A stretch of DNA of 64,000 bases, from contig JAGAAX010000029.1 of the NCBI GenBank assembly GCA_017614995.1, positions 62,001 to 126,000 of the forward strand, read 5' to 3'. The translations under genes and the position numbers were made by a program. The stretch comes from Spirochaetaceae bacterium (GTDB lineage: Bacteria; Spirochaetota; Spirochaetia; Treponematales; Treponemataceae). Below are positions 1-8,486 of this stretch, in pieces; the first letter of the stretch is position 1; every line of letters begins with the position of its first letter. The notes beneath the pieces are model-generated. The model made no database searches, had not been told where the DNA came from, and saw only the letters and a list, made by a program, of their open reading frames with translations.

Positions 1-271
1 CAGCCTGGTCTTGAATAGTCTGCGAACCATAAATGAATGAGATTCCGCCTTCTTTTGCAAGTGCAATTGCAAGCTTGTCGTCTGAAACCGACTGCATTAC
101 AGCCGAAACAAGCGGAATGTTCATTGTAAGAGAAGGCTCTTCGCCTTTTTTGAATTTGACTACTGGTGTTTTAAGACTGACATTCTGCGGAATGCAGTCT
201 GCTGAAGTGTAACCTGGAACGAGCAGGTATTCGCCGAAAGTGTGTGAGGGTTCTTCAAAATAATACGCCAT
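1..271 (-). CDS. guaB: IMP dehydrogenase, N-terminal part (runs off window)
   Basis: The 90 N-terminal residues of IMP dehydrogenase, the NAD-dependent step from IMP to XMP in guanine nucleotide synthesis. The reading frame shows the family's opening segment, including [15 protein letters not shown], then [24 protein letters not shown], which is the first strand and helix of the barrel, followed by GGISFIYG. The ATG at 271 has a good AAGGAG ribosome site just upstream. The CBS domains and the catalytic cysteine loop lie outside the window. The gene is on the same strand as murE-ddl-murD but about 330 bases away from it, behind several hairpins, so it is probably a separate unit. Confidence 0.9.
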   Translation of the reverse strand, partial: MAYYFEEPSHTFGEYLLVPGYTSADCIPQNVSLKTPVVKFKKGEEPSLTMNIPLVSAVMQSVSDDKLAIALAKEGGISFIYGSQTIQDQA

Positions 272-306
272 AAAATCTCCTTGCAAGCGCGCGTCTATAT
301 GAAATA

Positions 307-491
307 GAGCAACTTCGAAGATTTTAGGTCTGAAATCGTCGAAGATTGCTCTTCATTCGTGCCGAGGGTTTGACACCCCGATGCTCTGCGTCGGAACAAA
401 GGGTGTCAAACCCGAGTGTAATTACTTATTAAGAACAACATACCTCGTCGCCGCTTGAAGCTTCGCTGCGAGTCTGCGGCGAGGTATGTTG
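307..491. repeat. Three successive hairpins between murD and guaB
   Basis: The 328-base gap between murD and guaB holds no gene. It contains three unrelated inverted repeats in a row: arms 307-318/339-351 (GAGCAA..TTCGA type), arms 366-378/401-413 (GGGTTTGACACCC and its complement), and arms 436-447/479-491 (CAACATACCTCG and its complement). They may end murEDdl transcripts, although no strong T-tract follows them. They may also belong to the class of multi-hairpin intergenic elements seen again near 28.0 and 63.6 kb. Confidence 0.75.
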
Positions 492-599
492 ATTTACAGC
501 TTAGATTTCAGTTCAATGTATAATTGAGCGATTATAGCAAATTCTAAATTTTTAAGTCAATATGTCTTCTTGAGAAAAGTGAAAAATAATGTGCTTATT

Positions 600-2192
600 T
601 CAGCCGAAAATCTGCTGCACGAGCTTTTTGAAGGTGTTGCCGCGGTCAAATTCGTTTTTGAACATGCCGAAAGAGGTTGCACCCGGCGAAAAGACAATGA
701 CAGGTGTGCGCTCTTCTTTTGCGGAATTGTCAAGCTCTGTTTTGAGTGTGCGCAAAAGCGTCTCAAGACTGTCAAAAGGTTCGTGCTTCAGCACAGATGA
801 AAAAGCTTCTGTCTCTGCGGCGTTTCCGCTCTTTGTTGCTTCAACAAGCTTTTCGGTAGCACTGCCTTCAAGCAGATAAAGCGACTTAAGCCTGTTTCCT
901 GCTATGCTCTTGTTGAGTGCGCTGACAAGCGGCTCAAACGGGCATTTTTTGTCTGTTCCGCCTGAAATAAGGATTACCGGCTCTTCAAAAGAGCATAAGG
1001 CTGCGGCTGCTGCTTCGGGTACTGTTGCAGCAGAATCGTTATAGAATGTGTAATTCTGTCCGTTTTGTGCTTTATATTCAAAAAAGCACTCAAGTCTGTG
1101 TTCAATGCCGCTGTATCTGCTCAAAATTTCAGCGGTTTCTGGCGCACTTACGCCCATAAGCCTTAATACGGCAGCCGCCTTGAGCATATTCTCTTTCATG
1201 TGCAAACCGGGCACTTTCAGCTTTGAGCAGAGCACCTGATTTTCTTTAAGTTCATGCAAACCTGCATTGTGCTTTTCAGTTCTTGTGCATTTGAAAAGCG
1301 GCACCTTTATTTCAGGCTCATAGAAAAAGCCCGAACCGCCTTTTCCAAGCCATGCACCTTTTCTGCTTTCCGGCTTAGAATTTGCGGTGCTGTCCGGGGC
1401 GGCGTCGTAGAAAACAACTTTAGCCTTTGTTTCAGAAGCAAAAACCGCGCCCCATTTGTCATTTGCCTTGCAGATAGTAACATCGTCCGGCGACTGGTCT
1501 TTGTAGATGAGCTTTTTGTCTGCAACGTAAGGTTCCATTGCGCCGTACCAGTTCTGGTGGTCGGGCACGATTGTGGTCAAAACTGAAATTTTCGGTTTAA
1601 GCACGCCGCGTCCGCGCAAGTCTGAAAGCTGCCAGCTTGAAAGCTCAAGCACAACAGGCGTGTTTTCGTTGGTTTCTTCAAAAAATGTAAGCGGACTTAC
1701 GGTAATGTTGCCGCCCAAAAAAGCGTTGAAGCCCGCCTCGCAAAGCCCGAAATGAATTGCGCTGACTGTCGAAGATTTGCCCTTGCTGCCTGTTACGGCA
1801 ATAACCGGCGCGGGGCTGAACCGAAGAAAAATCGACAAGTCTGTTTCAATGTGCTTTGCGGCGGCAAGAAATTTGTTTCCCTCAAATTTTACACCCGGAT
1901 TTTTGATAACGCAGTCGGCGCTCTCAAAGTCTTCAAGCTCGTGTTTGCCGAGCACAAAGCGGATGCGGCTCATGTCAACGCCTGATGCTTTTATTGTTTC
2001 GACAGATGGCGCAAGTTCTTCGGCTGTTTTCATGTCGGTTATGGTTACAAACGCGCCATGTCGGGCAAAAAACAGGGCAGACGCAATGCCGCCGCCGTTT
2101 AAGCCCAAGCCCATAACAGTTACATGCTTTCCGGCAATGTCTTCAATTGATTTAAACGCACATTCCGCGTCGTAAAAATGCTCAAAGTTCAT
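600..2192 (-). CDS. murD: UDP-N-acetylmuramoylalanine--D-glutamate ligase
   Basis: Cytoplasmic Mur ligase that adds D-Glu to UDP-MurNAc-L-Ala in peptidoglycan synthesis. An N-terminal Rossmann-like start (VTVMGLGLNGGGIA, about residues 29-42) is followed by the ATP-binding loop GSKGKSST near 135-142, ELSSWQL in the central domain and a C-terminal ligase domain with SGGTDKKCPF. At 530 residues it is clearly longer than the usual roughly 450; extra sequence lies around residues 270-310 and near the C-terminus. The start overlaps the ddl stop by four bases (ATGA), which suggests translational coupling. It is the last gene of murE-ddl-murD. Confidence 0.93.
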   Translation of the reverse strand: MNFEHFYDAECAFKSIEDIAGKHVTVMGLGLNGGGIASALFFARHGAFVTITDMKTAEELAPSVETIKASGVDMSRIRFVLGKHELEDFESADCVIKNPGVKFEGNKFLAAAKHIETDLSIFLRFSPAPVIAVTGSKGKSSTVSAIHFGLCEAGFNAFLGGNITVSPLTFFEETNENTPVVLELSSWQLSDLRGRGVLKPKISVLTTIVPDHQNWYGAMEPYVADKKLIYKDQSPDDVTICKANDKWGAVFASETKAKVVFYDAAPDSTANSKPESRKGAWLGKGGSGFFYEPEIKVPLFKCTRTEKHNAGLHELKENQVLCSKLKVPGLHMKENMLKAAAVLRLMGVSAPETAEILSRYSGIEHRLECFFEYKAQNGQNYTFYNDSAATVPEAAAAALCSFEEPVILISGGTDKKCPFEPLVSALNKSIAGNRLKSLYLLEGSATEKLVEATKSGNAAETEAFSSVLKHEPFDSLETLLRTLKTELDNSAKEERTPVIVFSPGATSFGMFKNEFDRGNTFKKLVQQIFG

Positions 2193-3310
2193 GTTCTGCT
2201 CGTTCTAAGTGAAGCGCGGCTCTTTGACCGCTCAATTGCAAGTGCCAGAAGCTTTTCGATAAGGTCAGGGTAGTGCAGACCAGAAGCTTCACACATTTTG
2301 GCGAACATGCTTATCGAGGTAAAGCCCGGAATTGTGTTGACTTCGTTCAAGTAGAGCTTGTCTGTCTTTTTATCAAGGAAAAAATCAACACGCGAAAGAC
2401 CAGACAGGTCGAGCGCACAATAAGCTTTTTTGGCAAGGTCGCGCACTGTTCTCAAAAGTGCGTCGTCCAAATCCGCCGGAATAAGAAGCTGCGCGCCGTT
2501 CGGGTCGTTATATTTTGCGTCATAATCGTAAAAACCATGGCTTGAAACAATTTCGCCCGGCGTGTATGCGGTAAGTTCAGTGTTGCCTGTTACAGAACAT
2601 TCAATTTCGCGCGCGCTTATAAACGGCTCAATCAAAATTTTGTCATCCCAGAGGAAAGCGTCTTTGGCGTTTTTGATAAGCTCGTCTCTGTTCTCTGCCT
2701 TTGCCGCGCCGACAGAACTGCCTGCACAGCATGGCTTTACAAAAACAGGGTAGGTAAAGTCGCGCTCAACGTTTTTTATAATAGCCTGAAAAGCTTCCTC
2801 GTTTTCGTACTCATAGCGGCGCACGCATACAAAAGGCACAACCGGCAGACCTGCGTGAAGCCAAATCTGCTTTGTCTTTTCTTTATCCATTGAAACTGCG
2901 CTTGCCATAACGCCGCCGCCGACATACGGAATATCAGCTACTTCAAAAAGTCCCTGAATTGTGCCGTCCTCGCCAAAAGTACCATGCAAAACTGGAAAAA
3001 CTACATCAATCGGCAGATTCTTTGCGCCAAAGCTTGAGCCGACTGTTATAAGTCCGCCTTCTGTGCCTCCGCCTGGAATAACAGAAACAACCATGTTTGT
3101 GTTCTGCTGAATTGTGAGAACCGCTTTTTTGTCGGCCTTTATTCTGTCCAACTCATTTGAAGACTGCAAAAACCATCTGCCGTCTTTCGCAATTCCTATA
3201 AGATAAACATTATGCTTGTCAGTGTTTATATTCTGAACAACGGCTGTTGCCGAGCGTAAAGAAACTTCATGTTCACTAGATTTTCCGCCATAAAGAACCG
3301 CAATGTTCAT
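2189..3310 (-). CDS. ddl: D-alanine--D-alanine ligase
   Basis: ATP-grasp ligase that joins two D-Ala for the peptidoglycan precursor. It has the typical opening NIAVLYGGKSSEHEVSLRSA, the N-domain HGTFGEDGTIQGL, the grasp segment PVFVKPCCAGSSVGAAKA, and the C-terminal metal and substrate region GLSRVDFFLD followed by LNEVNTIPGFTSIS. Length 373 residues, normal for the family. The ATG overlaps the murE stop by four bases, and its own stop overlaps the murD start, so all three are probably translated as one coupled message. Confidence 0.95.
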   Translation of the reverse strand: MNIAVLYGGKSSEHEVSLRSATAVVQNINTDKHNVYLIGIAKDGRWFLQSSNELDRIKADKKAVLTIQQNTNMVVSVIPGGGTEGGLITVGSSFGAKNLPIDVVFPVLHGTFGEDGTIQGLFEVADIPYVGGGVMASAVSMDKEKTKQIWLHAGLPVVPFVCVRRYEYENEEAFQAIIKNVERDFTYPVFVKPCCAGSSVGAAKAENRDELIKNAKDAFLWDDKILIEPFISAREIECSVTGNTELTAYTPGEIVSSHGFYDYDAKYNDPNGAQLLIPADLDDALLRTVRDLAKKAYCALDLSGLSRVDFFLDKKTDKLYLNEVNTIPGFTSISMFAKMCEASGLHYPDLIEKLLALAIERSKSRASLRTSRT

Positions 3311-4908
3311 AAAATATCCTCCAAAGCAGCTTTTGCCTCAGCAATTTCGTTGTAAGGCGTAGCAGTTTCATTATATATAATAGAATTTTCGTGACCTTTG
3401 CCAAGCAGCAGCACGAGGTCGCCTTTTTTTGCAAGGCTGAATGCTTTTCTGATTGCCTCTGGTCTGTTGTTGATTAAAAGCAGGTCTTTGCCTTCTGTTT
3501 TGTTTACGCAGCCTGCCGCAATTTCCTTTAAAATTGAAACTGCGTCCTCTTTGCGCGGGTCTTCGTCTGTAAGAATGATTATGTCCGCATATTTTGAGGC
3601 GATGCGTCCCTGTTCTGGTCTTTTCTTGGTGTCGCGCTCACCAGCCGAACCGAAAAGCGCAATAATGCGGTTCTCCCGCCCATGAATGCGCTCTGACAGC
3701 GGCTTGAAGATTGTCTCAAACGAAGACGGCGTGTGTGCATAGTCGATAAGCACTTCAAAAGGCTGTCCCTGGTCAATTACGGTCATTCTGCCTGTTACCG
3801 GCTTGAGTGTGTTCCACCATTCAATGATTTTGCGCTCATCAATGCTGCAAGAAGCAGAAATCAAGATTGTCGCTGCAAGCGCATTATACACGTTAAACGT
3901 GCCGTAAACTGAAAGCTCCGCCTGCTGCTCATAGAGCGTTGCGGTGTTTGCGCCGTCTTTGTGCATACACTTTATAACGCATGTCACGCCTGTGGCAGTT
4001 TCTTTAATGTCTTTTGCAACAAAATATTCTGTAATTGAAGGCGGCACTGTAGGATTTTCTTCTATAGAAAAACCGAAAACTTTGTGTTTTGTTGCTTCCG
4101 CAAAATAGCCTGCTGCCTTGTCGTCAAGGTTTACAGCTCCAACCGGGGTTATCTGTTCCGGCTCTTTATTGCCGCAAAGAAGCTTTTTGTGGTCGTGCTT
4201 GTCAAGCGCCCTAAAAAGATTTGCCTTGTCAAATTTGTACTGTTCAAGTGTGCCATGAAACTCAAGGTGCTCGTGCGTAACATTCATAAAAGCGGCTTCG
4301 TCAAAAAGCACAGAGCCGAGCCGGTTCGTTCTTACAGAAAGCCCGTGCGAAGAAGACTCAACAACCGCGTGTGTGCAGCCGTTCTGGATCATCTCGTAAA
4401 GCTTTTCGCAGATTATCGGTGCTTCCGGTGTTGTCTGGTGTTCGGGGTTTGGCAGAGCTTCGCCGCCGAGCGAATACTCTACAGTTGAGATAAAGCCGCA
4501 CTTTTTGCCGGCTTTGCGCAAAAGCTGCCAGATAAACGAAACAGTTGAGCTTTTGCCTTCTGTGCCGGTAACGCCGTAAATGACAAGCTTTTTAGACGGA
4601 AAATCATAAAAAGCGTCGGCAACGGCTGCCATTACAAAGCGGCTGTCTTTGACATGCAGAAAAGCGGCTTCTGCGGTTTCAAGCTCTGCCGGTAATTCGT
4701 CCTGATAGATTACGGCTTTTGCTCCGTTTTTCAGAGCGGAAGCGATAAAGCGGTTGCCGTTTGTGTGTACGCCGGGCAGTGCAAAAAACAAAAAGCCTGG
4801 TTTTACCGCCCTTGAGTCAAAGGCAAGCCCCGTAATCTGAATATTTCTATAATGTTCCGGGCATTCAATTTTTGCCGGTTTAAGTATCTGATACAATGAT
4901 TTTTGCAT
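3307..4908 (-). CDS. murE: UDP-N-acetylmuramoyl-dipeptide--amino acid ligase (MurE type)
   Basis: Adds the third residue of the peptidoglycan stem peptide. Features seen: an N-terminal uridine-nucleotide domain (DSRAVKPGFLFFALPG), the ATP loop GVTGTEGKSSTV, TTPEAP, VESSSHGL, and FMNVTHEHLEFHG in the central domain. The position of the DNPR motif that marks diaminopimelate-adding MurE reads EDPR here (about residues 449-452). Treponemes are known to carry L-ornithine at position three, so ornithine is a reasonable but unproven substrate. The gene diverges from the efflux operon; the 97-base gap at 4909-5005 must hold both promoters, but I could not assign them firmly. Confidence 0.92.
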   Translation of the reverse strand: MQKSLYQILKPAKIECPEHYRNIQITGLAFDSRAVKPGFLFFALPGVHTNGNRFIASALKNGAKAVIYQDELPAELETAEAAFLHVKDSRFVMAAVADAFYDFPSKKLVIYGVTGTEGKSSTVSFIWQLLRKAGKKCGFISTVEYSLGGEALPNPEHQTTPEAPIICEKLYEMIQNGCTHAVVESSSHGLSVRTNRLGSVLFDEAAFMNVTHEHLEFHGTLEQYKFDKANLFRALDKHDHKKLLCGNKEPEQITPVGAVNLDDKAAGYFAEATKHKVFGFSIEENPTVPPSITEYFVAKDIKETATGVTCVIKCMHKDGANTATLYEQQAELSVYGTFNVYNALAATILISASCSIDERKIIEWWNTLKPVTGRMTVIDQGQPFEVLIDYAHTPSSFETIFKPLSERIHGRENRIIALFGSAGERDTKKRPEQGRIASKYADIIILTDEDPRKEDAVSILKEIAAGCVNKTEGKDLLLINNRPEAIRKAFSLAKKGDLVLLLGKGHENSIIYNETATPYNEIAEAKAALEDIL

Positions 4909-5005
4909 AAAAAGATATTAACGCAACTATGTTGGTTTTGCTAGTAGTATTCATAACAAAATATTAGCGCACTTATTATTTCAGAATTTTTGCGTATATG
5001 TTACT

Positions 5006-6445
5006 ATGTTAGACATGAAGTTGAGAACAAAAGCTTTAGCCGTTGTGTTCTGCTGTTTAACATGGCTTGGCTTTGCTGAAGAAAACTCAAATTATTCTCT
5101 TGCAAGTCTTTTGAGCGGCTATCTTTCAAATGACGCGGAACTTAAAAAGCTTGGGCTTGATATTCAAAAGGCGGCTCTCTCTTCAAAAATAACCGGAATA
5201 AACAACGGCTTTTCGATAACGCTTGCCACCGGCACAATGACCTTTTCTTCTGTAAACGACAAATTAAGCTATAGCGTAAACCCCAGCGTCAAGGCAACTC
5301 TGCCGCAGGCAAACAACCTTTCGTTTTCAGCAAGTTCAGATATAAGCATTAGCGCTCTTGAAAAGACCATGCACAATACGGCGCTTAGTCTTTCTGCCGA
5401 CATTGTTTCGCCTGAAAAGGTAAAGCGCGAAGTTACGCTGCTACAGTCTGACCACGAGCTTTTAGCTGCAAAACGAAAGTTTCAGCAGAGAACGCTTACG
5501 GTTGAAAAAGCCTTTTACAGCGAGCTTAAGCTTTTGTACGAAAACGCGCAGTCAATTTTCAGCGCGAAAAACACGCTTTATGACGACACAATAAAATTTG
5601 AGCAGATTAAGTCGCAGGGCTATCTTTCTTCGTCTTCGACTTATAAACTGACTGAAATGAAGGTGCAGAGCGATGAGCGAAATGTTGCGAGTGCGACGCG
5701 CGTTTTTATCCACAATAAAGCTGTGTTCTACAAAAAATGCGGTGTCGCCAATCTTGAAGACACGACCACGCCGCTAAACTGCATTCCTGCTGTTGAAAGC
5801 GCATCAAGTTTTGTAAAGATAAAGGATTTTCCTGTTGAAGCGTATAAAACTATTGCTGACGCAGTCTGGACGCATGAAATAAACAGCCGCTCAAGAAGTG
5901 CCGCCGAATTCGGGCTTTCTGCAAGCAGCGGCTACACTTTTAAGAATACGCGCACTGATTCAGACTCTGTTGATGCAGGGCTTTCGGCTGATTTAAGCGG
6001 CTTAAAGCTTTCTACCGGCGTAAATGTGCCTGTAAACAGCAAAAAGTCCAAGCCGTCCGTTACGCTTTCTGCTACGGCAAGCCCTAATACAAGGCGCGTC
6101 TCTAAGCTTGAAAAACAGCAGAAGTCAATCGCCAACGAGCAGGAAATTATTGCTATTCAAAGTGCTTATGAAGCCTACGAAGAAAGCTGCGTTGAGTGTG
6201 ACTCAAATCTTGACGATTTGCTCTGGCAGCGCAGCACAAATAAAGAAAACTACGATATGTACGATGCGCTCGAAAAAGATTTGCTCAAATGGTACAAAGA
6301 AGGCTACATCAAAAGAAGCGAGTATCTTTCAGCCAAAAATAACAGAGACCTTTATAAGGTCAAATGTACGATAAGCGAGATTGAGCTTATTATGTATAAC
6401 GATACTGTAAAATTATTGTTCTATCACGATGATGAACTGAAATAG
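5006..6445 (+). CDS. TolC-like outer-membrane efflux protein
   Basis: Probably the outer-membrane channel of the tripartite efflux system encoded downstream. A signal peptide (hydrophobic ALAVVFCCLTWLGFAEE) is followed by about 450 residues rich in long amphipathic helices alternating with Ser/Thr-rich strand-like segments (for example KLSTGVNVPVNSK), as in TolC-family proteins. No ribosome site is clear; ATG 5006 or ATG 5015 could both start it, and both give a sensible signal peptide. It precedes the membrane-fusion gene by 11 bases. Sequence similarity to named TolC proteins is weak, so the call rests on operon position and overall architecture. Confidence 0.7.
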   Translation: MLDMKLRTKALAVVFCCLTWLGFAEENSNYSLASLLSGYLSNDAELKKLGLDIQKAALSSKITGINNGFSITLATGTMTFSSVNDKLSYSVNPSVKATLPQANNLSFSASSDISISALEKTMHNTALSLSADIVSPEKVKREVTLLQSDHELLAAKRKFQQRTLTVEKAFYSELKLLYENAQSIFSAKNTLYDDTIKFEQIKSQGYLSSSSTYKLTEMKVQSDERNVASATRVFIHNKAVFYKKCGVANLEDTTTPLNCIPAVESASSFVKIKDFPVEAYKTIADAVWTHEINSRSRSAAEFGLSASSGYTFKNTRTDSDSVDAGLSADLSGLKLSTGVNVPVNSKKSKPSVTLSATASPNTRRVSKLEKQQKSIANEQEIIAIQSAYEAYEESCVECDSNLDDLLWQRSTNKENYDMYDALEKDLLKWYKEGYIKRSEYLSAKNNRDLYKVKCTISEIELIMYNDTVKLLFYHDDELK

Positions 6446-6456
6446 GACTGCATAAT

Positions 6457-7575
6457 ATGGAAAAAAAACGGAAAAAACGGAGCTTTTTCAAAGCTTTTTT
6501 TATAATCATTTTTATTTTAGCTTTAATCGGCGGCGGTCTTTTTGCTGCACGTAAATTCTTTGCTGAAAAGAAAACCGAAAAAACAATTTATGTTGTTTCC
6601 AAAGAAGTCTACGAAAACGTAATAGAAGTTTCCGGCACTGTTGCCGCCGCAAAAGAGCAGAAGCTTCAGGCTTTAAGTTCCGGCACTGTAACGGCTGTGT
6701 ATGTTAAGGCCGGCGACAAGGTAAAAACCGGCGATGTTATTCTTCAGCTTGACGACACAGACCAGGTCTATAATCTTGCAAAGCACGACTTTTCTATGGC
6801 AACAACGCGTATTTCCGGGGCGGCGCGCGAGCTTAAATTAATGGAAACCGAGCGGCTCGCTCTTTTAAGAAAGGTAAGTGACCGCAAAGTTACCGCAACT
6901 TTTGACGGCGTAATTGCCGCGCTCGATGTAGCTGTAGGCGATTCGCTTGAAGCTAAGGACAATGTAGGTACACTCGTCAATACAGATTATCTTACGGCAG
7001 AAGTTGAGGTTGCCGAAACAGACGTGCCTAAGCTTGTTGTCGGTCAGCCTGTAGATTTTACATTTTCAGTTTATAAAGACAAGACGGTTAAAGGCTATGT
7101 GGTAAGCTGGCCCGCAATCGGCGAGGTAACTTCGCGTGGCGCAACTGTGGTAAAGGCAAAAATCCGCATTGACGAATATCCGCCGGAAATTCTGCCGAAC
7201 TTTTCGTTTACCGGCAAAATTCAGATTAGTCCGCCGGAAGAGAACATAATTGTTTCGCGCTATGCTGTTGGCTATGACAACGGCGCCGCCTTTGTTGTGC
7301 TTGCAAAGACAAACGAAAAACGCGCGGTTACAGTCAAAAACTATGGCAAAGACTATGTAAAAATTTTAAGCGGACTTGAAGGTGGCGAGGCTTTAATTGC
7401 ACAGAGCGAGCCTCTCGTTTCAGGCTGGAACAGAAACCGCGGCGGAATGCCGGGGGGTGCTATGCCGGGTATGGGCGGCATGTCAGGCGGCAAAATGCCG
7501 GGCAGCGGTTCTGGCGGTTCTTCAAAAGGTTCTGGCGGCGCACCGGGCGGAATGCCTGGTATGGGCGGAAGATAA
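6457..7575 (+). CDS. Periplasmic membrane-fusion (adaptor) subunit, HlyD/MacA type
   Basis: Adaptor that would link the inner-membrane ABC transporter to the outer-membrane channel. A basic N-terminus and one membrane anchor (residues about 11-32) precede a lipoyl-like half (SSGTVTAVYVKAGDKVKTGDVILQLDD split around a short helical hairpin) and a beta-barrel region with EVAETDVPKLVVGQPV. The helical hairpin is short, as in MacA-like adaptors that serve MacB-type pumps. The last ~45 residues are an unusual Gly/Met/Ser-rich tail (repeated GGMPG, GMGG). A GGA site precedes the ATG, and the stop overlaps the ATPase start (TAATG). Confidence 0.88.
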   Translation: MEKKRKKRSFFKAFFIIIFILALIGGGLFAARKFFAEKKTEKTIYVVSKEVYENVIEVSGTVAAAKEQKLQALSSGTVTAVYVKAGDKVKTGDVILQLDDTDQVYNLAKHDFSMATTRISGAARELKLMETERLALLRKVSDRKVTATFDGVIAALDVAVGDSLEAKDNVGTLVNTDYLTAEVEVAETDVPKLVVGQPVDFTFSVYKDKTVKGYVVSWPAIGEVTSRGATVVKAKIRIDEYPPEILPNFSFTGKIQISPPEENIIVSRYAVGYDNGAAFVVLAKTNEKRAVTVKNYGKDYVKILSGLEGGEALIAQSEPLVSGWNRNRGGMPGGAMPGMGGMSGGKMPGSGSGGSSKGSGGAPGGMPGMGGR

Positions 7576-8486
7576 TGGGCAAAACCGTAATTTCAATGAC
7601 TGATGTAACGCGTGTCTATAAGATGGGCGATACAGAAGAGCACGCGCTCCGAGGCATAAGCTTTACTGTTTCTCAAGGCGAATTCGTCGCGATAATGGGG
7701 CCGTCCGGCTCGGGCAAGTCTACATGCATGAACATGATTGGCTGCCTTGACCGCCCGACAAGCGGAATTGTCGCAATTGACGGCAGAGAGACTGACAAAA
7801 TGAACGAACGCGAGCTTGCAGAGCTTAGAAACAAGACTGTCGGCTTTGTCTTTCAGCAGTATCATTTGATTCCGTCTCTTACGGTGGTTGAAAACGTAAT
7901 GCTTCCGCTGCGCTATCAGAAAATCGAGAAAAGCGAGCGTCTGCCGCTTGCAGAAGAAGCGCTTAAAAAGGTTTCGCTTGTCGGCAAAATGGACTACCGG
8001 CCGCACGAGCTTTCTGGCGGACAGAAGCAGCGTGTTGCAATAGCGCGCGCACTTGTTACAAGACCCAAAATTATTCTTGCAGATGAACCTACCGGTGCGC
8101 TTGACAGCGAAACTGGCAGACAGATAATGGCGCTTTTCAACGAGATTAACAGCGGCGGCACAACAATCGTGATTGTTACGCACGATCCGCGCGTCGGTGC
8201 TGCAATAAGGCGGTGTATTCACATTTTTGACGGACAGATAAAGGCTGATGTTATGCAGACACCTGTGCCGTTTTCAGGTGATTCATTTGATTCGGAAATT
8301 CAGCCTGAAAAACCGAAAGCAGTGCCGTCCGGGCTTTTGGCGCGCACCCAAATACAGCCGCGCGTACAGCCGGCTAAACCCCGCGCAGCACCAGTAAAAG
8401 AGCAGGCATCTGAGCAGAACATGCCTGATTTAGGTTCGCTTCCGCCCGCCGCGCGCAATGCGTATTTAAACGGAACAATCTTATGA
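7575..8486 (+). CDS. MacB/LolD-type ABC transporter ATPase
   Basis: Cytoplasmic ATPase of the efflux complex. It shows Walker A GPSGSGKS (about residue 38), a Q-loop in FQQYHLIPSLTVVENV, signature LSGGQKQRVAIARAL, Walker B IILADEPTGALD and the H-loop IVTHD. The ATPase core ends near residue 225; about 75 further residues form a Pro/Ala-rich tail (QPRVQPAKPRAAPVK) not typical of the family. One-base overlap with the adaptor gene and four-base overlap with the permease gene mean a tightly coupled operon. MacB usually fuses ATPase and permease; here they are separate genes. Confidence 0.92.
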   Translation: MGKTVISMTDVTRVYKMGDTEEHALRGISFTVSQGEFVAIMGPSGSGKSTCMNMIGCLDRPTSGIVAIDGRETDKMNERELAELRNKTVGFVFQQYHLIPSLTVVENVMLPLRYQKIEKSERLPLAEEALKKVSLVGKMDYRPHELSGGQKQRVAIARALVTRPKIILADEPTGALDSETGRQIMALFNEINSGGTTIVIVTHDPRVGAAIRRCIHIFDGQIKADVMQTPVPFSGDSFDSEIQPEKPKAVPSGLLARTQIQPRVQPAKPRAAPVKEQASEQNMPDLGSLPPAARNAYLNGTIL

